A DNA stretch of 17,477 bases from BTUB01 sp964392765 (GTDB taxonomy: Bacteria; Babelota; Babeliae; Babelales; Vermiphilaceae). Under the pieces are notes generated by a model, which saw only the letters and a list, made by a program, of their open reading frames with translations, made no database searches and was not told where the DNA came from. Shown piece by piece: positions 14,027 to 17,477 of this stretch (position 1 is the first letter of the stretch; every line of letters begins with the position of its first letter). The stretch lies in assembly GCA_964392765.1 (NCBI GenBank), contig CAYMRF010000028.1, positions 1 through 17,477 on the forward strand, given 5' to 3'. The position numbers and the translations under genes were made by a program.

Positions 14027-15313
14027 TTAAAACTCAGTAGCAAAATCGAATCCGATTTGGAAGCCGCCCACGTTAGTATTAAAAATACGTTCCCCACCCA
14101 CAATCAAACTAAAAAAACCACCCACGCGCGGATAATAGGGGCATTCATAGGTTGCAAAATCGTACTCGGCGATAAAATTAATCGTATGCATTTTCCAGCC
14201 CAAATACATCTGATCATCATTCACAATATTAGGAACAAAGACCACTAAATCGCAGGGAGTTATGGTATCGCGATTTTTATTGGCAAAGCTATATGCAACT
14301 AAAAAGCTAAATCCGCAAACCACATGATCTGCTTTGGTGTAAGCATTAATTTCCCAAATAGTACCGGGGTCAACGTGTGCTCTCCCCTTAGCCAGCTTAA
14401 TGAATCCACTTTGATTGCAATCGGTTTTCATGCGCAACTCTTTATCTTTTCTGATGAACGCCATAGCGCCAAAATGGGTTCCTAAGGTAAACCAATCGTA
14501 CCATCCAACAGCAAGGTCGAAGCTTGCAGGAATTGCATAAAATCCGTTATACCCGTTGGGAATAGAAAATGCTAAATCTTCATCACGAGTTTTACCGGTA
14601 GGAAATAATACACCAACGCGGAATGTAGTATCAAAGTAATCGATTTCTCGTGTTTCTTCATAGTTATTAGTCCAACCTGCCAAGAAACTTATATCGCCAA
14701 CACCGCTGGTGGTAGTAGGCGCTGTGCTGATGCCGTATTTTTGCAAAATAGAAGGAAGAAGCGTTAAAAAAGTTTGCCAGGTTGGGGTAAACTGATTGGG
14801 CCCATTGGTGCAATCAGTAGGAGATAAATCGCACGCTTTAATATCTGTCACTTTTAACTGGCGAATGGGTAAATGGCCTTGCACAAAAAAGCCACACGTA
14901 AGATTTTGCGAGAAACATAGATTTGCTTCTAAAACTTTAAATCTGCCATCATACGATAATTTGCCAAATCCATCATTGGTAGGCAGCAGTGCTAATTGAG
15001 TGAGTACGATATCCCCGGGATTGCTTAGATCTTTGCCGGGCACATTGATCCCAATATCTTGCATATTTTGGGGGCCATAAATATCAAGAAGGGGAACTTT
15101 GGCGCCGCAATTTCCGGGGCGGGATTTATCAGTTGATCCGTAGCCGATAGTAGCATCAAAAGAGGTGAGCCAATCGCGCGCTAAACGAGGTTCATAAAAG
15201 GCGGTGAGAAAGTTGGTTGCACGCCAGAAATGGGGATTATCAATGGCCTGTGCGCTTTCGCACAGAAAAATAATAGTTAAGACAATTTTAAGTATGGCAT
15301 TTAATCTCTTCAT
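14027..15313 (-). CDS. Outer-membrane beta-barrel protein, putative (428 aa)
   Basis: The signal peptide covers residues 1-23 (MKRLNAILKI...ESAQA). The mature protein has alternating hydrophobic/polar stretches rich in Gly, Phe, Tyr and Asn throughout, with charged loops (for example around GKTRDEDLAF). It ends with the aromatic strand GGFQIGFDFATEF, whose terminal Phe matches the beta-signal recognised by the BAM complex. This indicates an outer-membrane barrel, perhaps 14-18 strands by length, though I cannot assign a porin or transporter family. Six to eight cysteines in loops are unusual for a barrel. AAAGGAAAG lies 7 bases before the ATG. It is the first gene of a minus-strand pair with the 1152-residue Cys-repeat protein and is divergent from grpE. 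Confidence 0.8.
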   Translation of the reverse strand: MKRLNAILKIVLTIIFLCESAQAIDNPHFWRATNFLTAFYEPRLARDWLTSFDATIGYGSTDKSRPGNCGAKVPLLDIYGPQNMQDIGINVPGKDLSNPGDIVLTQLALLPTNDGFGKLSYDGRFKVLEANLCFSQNLTCGFFVQGHLPIRQLKVTDIKACDLSPTDCTNGPNQFTPTWQTFLTLLPSILQKYGISTAPTTTSGVGDISFLAGWTNNYEETREIDYFDTTFRVGVLFPTGKTRDEDLAFSIPNGYNGFYAIPASFDLAVGWYDWFTLGTHFGAMAFIRKDKELRMKTDCNQSGFIKLAKGRAHVDPGTIWEINAYTKADHVVCGFSFLVAYSFANKNRDTITPCDLVVFVPNIVNDDQMYLGWKMHTINFIAEYDFATYECPYYPRVGGFFSLIVGGERIFNTNVGGFQIGFDFATEF

Positions 15314-15407
15314 GGGATCTTTCCTTTTTAGCGTTCTCAGCTATGTACTATGTATAAAAAATTTATCGTAAAAAGAAAAGGACTAGTGCTAATTGCATCG
15401 ATTGCTA

Positions 15408-15435
15408 TTGTCTGAACATGCCAGGCTGCTATACT
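15408..15435 (+). promoter_or_regulatory. Sigma70-type promoter of grpE
   Basis: TTGTCT (15408-15413) and TATACT (15430-15435) are separated by 16 nt. Transcription would start near 15442 and produce an unusually long leader of about 185 nt that includes both arms of the palindromic repeat pair. No full CIRCE operator is present. Confidence 0.5.
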
Positions 15436-15468
15436 AAAAAAGTACTAAATATAAAGTCTTTTAAAGGA

Positions 15469-15515
15469 GTTCGTATCCCTCAACTCGGCCTTTGGGCCTC
15501 CGTCGGGACGAACGG
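15469..15515 (+). repeat. Dispersed palindromic element, family A, arm upstream of grpE
   Basis: GTTCGT (15469-15474) pairs with ACGAAC (15508-15513), with CCC / GGG inside after a bulge. The tip is GGCC (15487-15490), loop TTTG, GGCC (15495-15498). Apart from the tip it is nearly identical to 5880-5927, and it is inverted relative to 15557-15600. Confidence 0.75.
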
Positions 15516-15556
15516 CAAAATATTTAAATAAATAAAAAAGATCAAAACTTCTATTC

Positions 15557-15600
15557 CCGTTCGTCCCGATGGAGCGAAGCGAGTAGAGGGATACGAACGG
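15557..15600 (-). repeat. Dispersed palindromic element, family A, inverted arm upstream of grpE
   Basis: CCGTTCGT (15557-15564) and ACGAACGG (15593-15600) form a perfect 8-bp terminal stem, with CCC / GGG inside. Read on the minus strand it begins CCGTTCGTATCCCTC, like the arm at 5880. Its tip is the short GC-GAA-GC. It lies 41 bases from the previous arm in inverted orientation, so the two could pair with each other as one large hairpin. Confidence 0.75.
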
Positions 15601-15626
15601 ATAAATAAATACCCGGAGACCATATC

Positions 15627-16166
15627 ATGGACGAAACAAACAACAACCAACATCAGAATGATGTTAATCAAACTCAAGATCTCACCAAACAACTATCCGA
15701 TTGCCAAACGCAAGTAAATGAGTGGAAAGATCGCGCATTAAGAACTGCCGCAGACTTTGAAAATTTTAAAAAACGCTCAGAAAAAGAACGCCTCATGTGG
15801 ATTGCCAATGCACAATCTTCAGTGCTTTTGGATGTGATTGCGATTGTTGATGATTTTGATCGTGCAATGGCCTCCAGCCTACGCTTATCAGGGTCTTCAG
15901 ACTCGGCAAGCTTCGGCGGACAGGGCACCCTTGATCAATCAATAGCTGGCTTTGAACTCATCTATAAATCTTTACAAAAGATTTTAGAAAAATATAACGT
16001 GCAAGAAATTAAAGATCTTACTGAATTCGATCCAGAAAAACATGAAGCTATTATGCAAGTAGAATCGGCTGATCATAAGCAGGGCGATATTGTGCAAGTA
16101 TTGCAGAAAGGGTATTTGTTTAAAGGTGAAGTGTTACGCCCAGCTAAGGTAAGCGTCGCGAAGTAA
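15627..16166 (+). CDS. grpE: Nucleotide exchange factor GrpE
   Basis: Co-chaperone that releases ADP from DnaK in the cytoplasm, acting as a dimer. At 179 residues it is normal length. The N-terminal 25 residues are Asn/Gln-rich and disordered. A long coiled-coil helix follows (about 20-60, WKDRALRTAADFENFKKRSEKE), which is the dimerisation stalk. VLLDVIAIVDDFDRAM (67-82) matches the family helix. The C-terminal beta-domain carries the signature FDPEKHEAIMQV...GDIVQVLQKGYLFKGEVLRPAKVSV (shown with its middle left out). GGAG lies 9 bases before the ATG. dnaK and dnaJ are not adjacent in this window. Leader repeats and a lone promoter suggest a separate transcript. Confidence 0.96.
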   Translation: MDETNNNQHQNDVNQTQDLTKQLSDCQTQVNEWKDRALRTAADFENFKKRSEKERLMWIANAQSSVLLDVIAIVDDFDRAMASSLRLSGSSDSASFGGQGTLDQSIAGFELIYKSLQKILEKYNVQEIKDLTEFDPEKHEAIMQVESADHKQGDIVQVLQKGYLFKGEVLRPAKVSVAK

Positions 16167-16187
16167 TTTGTGAAATTTGTTAGAGTG

Positions 16188-16221
16188 CGCCTGCCCGCCG
16201 TAGCTTTATGCGAAGGCTGGG
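16188..16221 (+). repeat. Dispersed structured repeat, family B, copy 2 (after grpE)
   Basis: It begins 22 bases after the grpE stop. GCCTGCCCGCCGTAGCTT (16189-16206) matches 16 of 18 positions with the copy after mnmA. CCCGCC (16194-16199) pairs with GGCTGGG (16215-16221) through a bulge. Between convergent grpE and the DUF2442 gene, it could act as a two-way terminator, though T-runs are missing. Confidence 0.55.
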
Positions 16222-16236
16222 TTGCTAAATAACGGG

Positions 16237-16506
16237 TTACGCAAATTTTAGAGGGTATTTTTCCGGATTTTTGAGGCTTTCAACATCGATATCGATATCC
16301 AAATCGGGCCAATGCAGATGGTGTCCATGGAATAATTGAAGATTATAAATTTCTTTAATCGTTGCTTTTAAAAACCATGGAAATTCTTCAAACGGCATGA
16401 AAAATTCTTGATCATTAACCAAAATCCAAATGCCGTGACTTGAGATATTTTGTATTTCAGCGTTTGCCGAAATGTTTTTTCCAGGCTTTTTCGATTTCTT
16501 GAGCAT
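16237..16506 (-). CDS. DUF2442 family protein (89 aa)
   Basis: A small cytoplasmic protein without a signal peptide. NISSHGIWILV (about residues 20-30), EFFMPFEEFPWF (34-45) and LFHGHHLHWPDLDIDIDVESL (split: LFHGHHLHWP / DLDIDIDVESL, about 58-78) are characteristic of DUF2442. The start at 16506 overlaps the end of the DUF4160 gene by 50 bases, with AAGGTAG as a possible ribosome site inside it, so the two are translationally linked. DUF2442 and DUF4160 genes often occur as adjacent pairs and have been proposed to be toxin-antitoxin-like. I know of no firm biochemical proof, and which partner would be toxic is unclear. Confidence 0.85.
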   Translation of the reverse strand: MLKKSKKPGKNISANAEIQNISSHGIWILVNDQEFFMPFEEFPWFLKATIKEIYNLQLFHGHHLHWPDLDIDIDVESLKNPEKYPLKFA

Positions 16507-16699
16507 GTTTTTCTACTACCTTATTAAGTTCGGTTATTTGACGATTAGATAAGCCTCTATAGTCTGCGAGAGCAACAACTGGTTCAATCCAAAATTTTGC
16601 TTCACCATCGGGTGACAAAATATGAATATGCATTCGTGGTTCTTCATTCGAAAAAAAGAAAAATCTATAATTTTTATATCTAAAAACTGTTGGACTCAT
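16457..16699 (-). CDS. DUF4160 family protein (80 aa)
   Basis: A small cytoplasmic protein. Its opening MSPTVFRYKNYRFFFFSNEE, followed by PRMHIHILSPDGEAKFWIEP, is the DUF4160 hallmark; LSNRQITELNKVV and a basic C-terminal helix (KAWKKHFGKR) complete it. The full domain is present in 80 residues, a normal length. The upstream ribosome site is weak (GAGATAG). It lies first in a two-gene unit with the DUF2442 gene, overlapping it by 50 bases. The pattern fits a mobile, toxin-antitoxin-like cassette, which is inference from family pairing rather than from any catalytic motif. Confidence 0.87.
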   Translation of the reverse strand: MSPTVFRYKNYRFFFFSNEEPRMHIHILSPDGEAKFWIEPVVALADYRGLSNRQITELNKVVEKHAQEIEKAWKKHFGKR

Positions 16700-16807
16700 T
16701 TCTATCTCAGTTTCAAAAGCTTCATTAAATTTTTATTTACTTTAATGCATTATAAAAATTATTTCCATTCAACAACAAGAATTTTTAAAATAAACAGATC
16801 TTTATAA

Positions 16808-17477
16808 TCACTTAAAATAACTCATAATACCAATCACCAGCTCAATGCAAATGAGCACGATGATACTCACCGTGAGCATATCTTCTCGGATTGCCTCAGT
16901 TTTATGTTGCAAAACTGAAAGTACATCTTTAATAATGGCCAGCTTTTTGTCGATCGCATCTTTAAGATTTTTAAGTTCTCGTTTTTCAATTAAAAGAGAG
17001 TACAATTCCGAGTAATACGGATCGCTGGCTAGCTTAACGCTACCTTCCAAACGCTCTGCAATTACTGAGATATCTACTTTTAATTTGTCCATATCATCCA
17101 CGGGGCCTTTAGAAAGAGTGCCGATGAAAGGGAAATAAGATTTAAGCGGCACTTTGCGTACACGCCCTTCATAAATATAATTTAATTGTTGTTCCAACGT
17201 GCGATCGAAGTATCGTAATTCTAAATACTGAATGTTGGCAAATTCAAAGAAATCTAAAATATCCTGATATTCATCATCATAAATAAATGCAGCTTCGGTA
17301 TCGATTACGATTAAATCTCCTCGGAAATAACCAATTGCCGAAGCAAGAATTTCATTTTTCTGGTTTTCCGAAAGCGTTTCAGTTTCAAAGCGCAGGGTTG
17401 ATGCAATTACTCCGCCATAGGTATCTTTAAGCTTCACCATATCAAGCAAGTTTTGCTGCGGGTCCACTTGAATGAGC
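16808..17477 (-). CDS. RMD1/DUF155-type membrane protein, 5' end outside window
   Basis: The frame is open from the window edge (LIQVDPQQN...) to the stop at 16808. A GTG at 17467 could serve as a start, but the family is usually longer, so the gene probably begins beyond the window. The visible 219-223 residues show a mixed alpha/beta region with YFRGDLIVIDTEAAFIYDDE and LELRYFDRTLEQQL, then a coiled coil (about residues 150-195, ELYSLLIEKRELKNLKDAID onward), and finally one C-terminal membrane helix (TVSIIVLICIELVIGIM). This layout, with acidic residues followed by the terminal helix and its Glu, matches the Rmd1/YagE (DUF155) family. In yeast and mammals, relatives are mitochondrial or tied to meiotic nuclear division; the bacterial role is unknown. 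The family call is from recalled pattern and moderately secure. Confidence 0.7.
   Translation of the reverse strand, partial: LIQVDPQQNLLDMVKLKDTYGGVIASTLRFETETLSENQKNEILASAIGYFRGDLIVIDTEAAFIYDDEYQDILDFFEFANIQYLELRYFDRTLEQQLNYIYEGRVRKVPLKSYFPFIGTLSKGPVDDMDKLKVDISVIAERLEGSVKLASDPYYSELYSLLIEKRELKNLKDAIDKKLAIIKDVLSVLQHKTEAIREDMLTVSIIVLICIELVIGIMSYFK

Larger units (their letters stand above)
15314..15626. other. Divergent intergenic region between the barrel gene and grpE
   Basis: This is 313 bases without a gene. From left to right it holds the ribosome-binding region of the barrel gene, an AT-rich stretch that probably contains its promoter (TATACA on the minus strand near 15350, no good -35), a grpE promoter at 15408-15435, and two inverted copies of repeat family A (15469-15515 and 15557-15600) that would fall in the grpE 5' untranslated region. 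Confidence 0.55.

Noticed and set aside
15385..15392. AGTGCTAA upstream of grpE, like half of a CIRCE heat-shock operator
   Set aside because: The required partner TTAGCACTC nine bases upstream is missing, and the half site lacks the leading G. Chance is likely.
15469..15600. Repeats near grpE as a CRISPR array
   Set aside because: There are only two copies, in inverted orientation, palindromic, and no regular spacers or cas genes are present.

Overview
The window is about 40% GC and carries roughly 20 genes. It looks like a piece of chromosome from a host-dependent, Gram-negative-type bacterium. The best guess is Candidatus Dependentiae (TM6/Babeliae) or a similar endosymbiont of protists. 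This is inferred from the mix: ordinary housekeeping genes (argS, mnmA, pgsA, ssb, grpE) separated by many small lineage-specific proteins with signal peptides, several ending in a cleavage region like HA/NA-MDN, together with secreted ankyrin and SET-domain proteins and an outer-membrane barrel. No marker gene fixes the taxonomy.

Layout. 1-1111 (minus) is the N-terminal two thirds of arginyl-tRNA synthetase. 1417-3697 (plus) has two tandem paralogous small secreted proteins, a terminator, a secreted ankyrin protein and a smaller degenerate ankyrin-like protein. 3807-4862 is mnmA, of a form resembling plant/algal MnmA. 4992-5828 is a secreted SET-domain protein. 6007-6603 is pgsA, followed closely by four tandem paralogs of a glycine-rich, multi-hydrophobic secreted family (6629-8766) and a small secreted protein whose start lies inside the last paralog. 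9215-9796 is ssb, with its own promoter and a strong terminator. 10047-10538 is a small secreted helical protein overlapping tail to tail with a minus-strand two-gene cluster: an outer-membrane beta-barrel (15313-14027) followed by a 1152-residue secreted protein with nine CPxG-type cysteine repeats (13929-10471). grpE (15627-16166) diverges from the barrel gene. 16237-17477 (minus) holds a DUF2442/DUF4160 overlapping pair and an RMD1/DUF155-type membrane protein cut by the window edge.

How it fits together. The housekeeping genes serve translation (argS, mnmA), membrane lipid synthesis (pgsA), DNA replication and repair (ssb) and protein folding (grpE). They appear to be islands in a locus otherwise given over to exported proteins: 13 genes start with a plausible signal peptide. 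Secreted SET and ankyrin proteins suggest interaction with a eukaryotic host; this is inference.

The intergenic DNA holds two families of dispersed inverted repeats. One, bounded by CGTTCG/CGAACG, has arms at 5838-5927, 9919-9996, 15469-15515 and 15557-15600. Its apical hairpins differ in sequence but stay base-paired. The other lies just after the stop codons of mnmA and grpE. The strongest candidates for undescribed biology are this structured repeat family, the expanding four-gene glycine-rich family with a gene re-started by an apparent microdeletion, the secreted SET protein, and the CPxG-repeat protein paired with an outer-membrane barrel.
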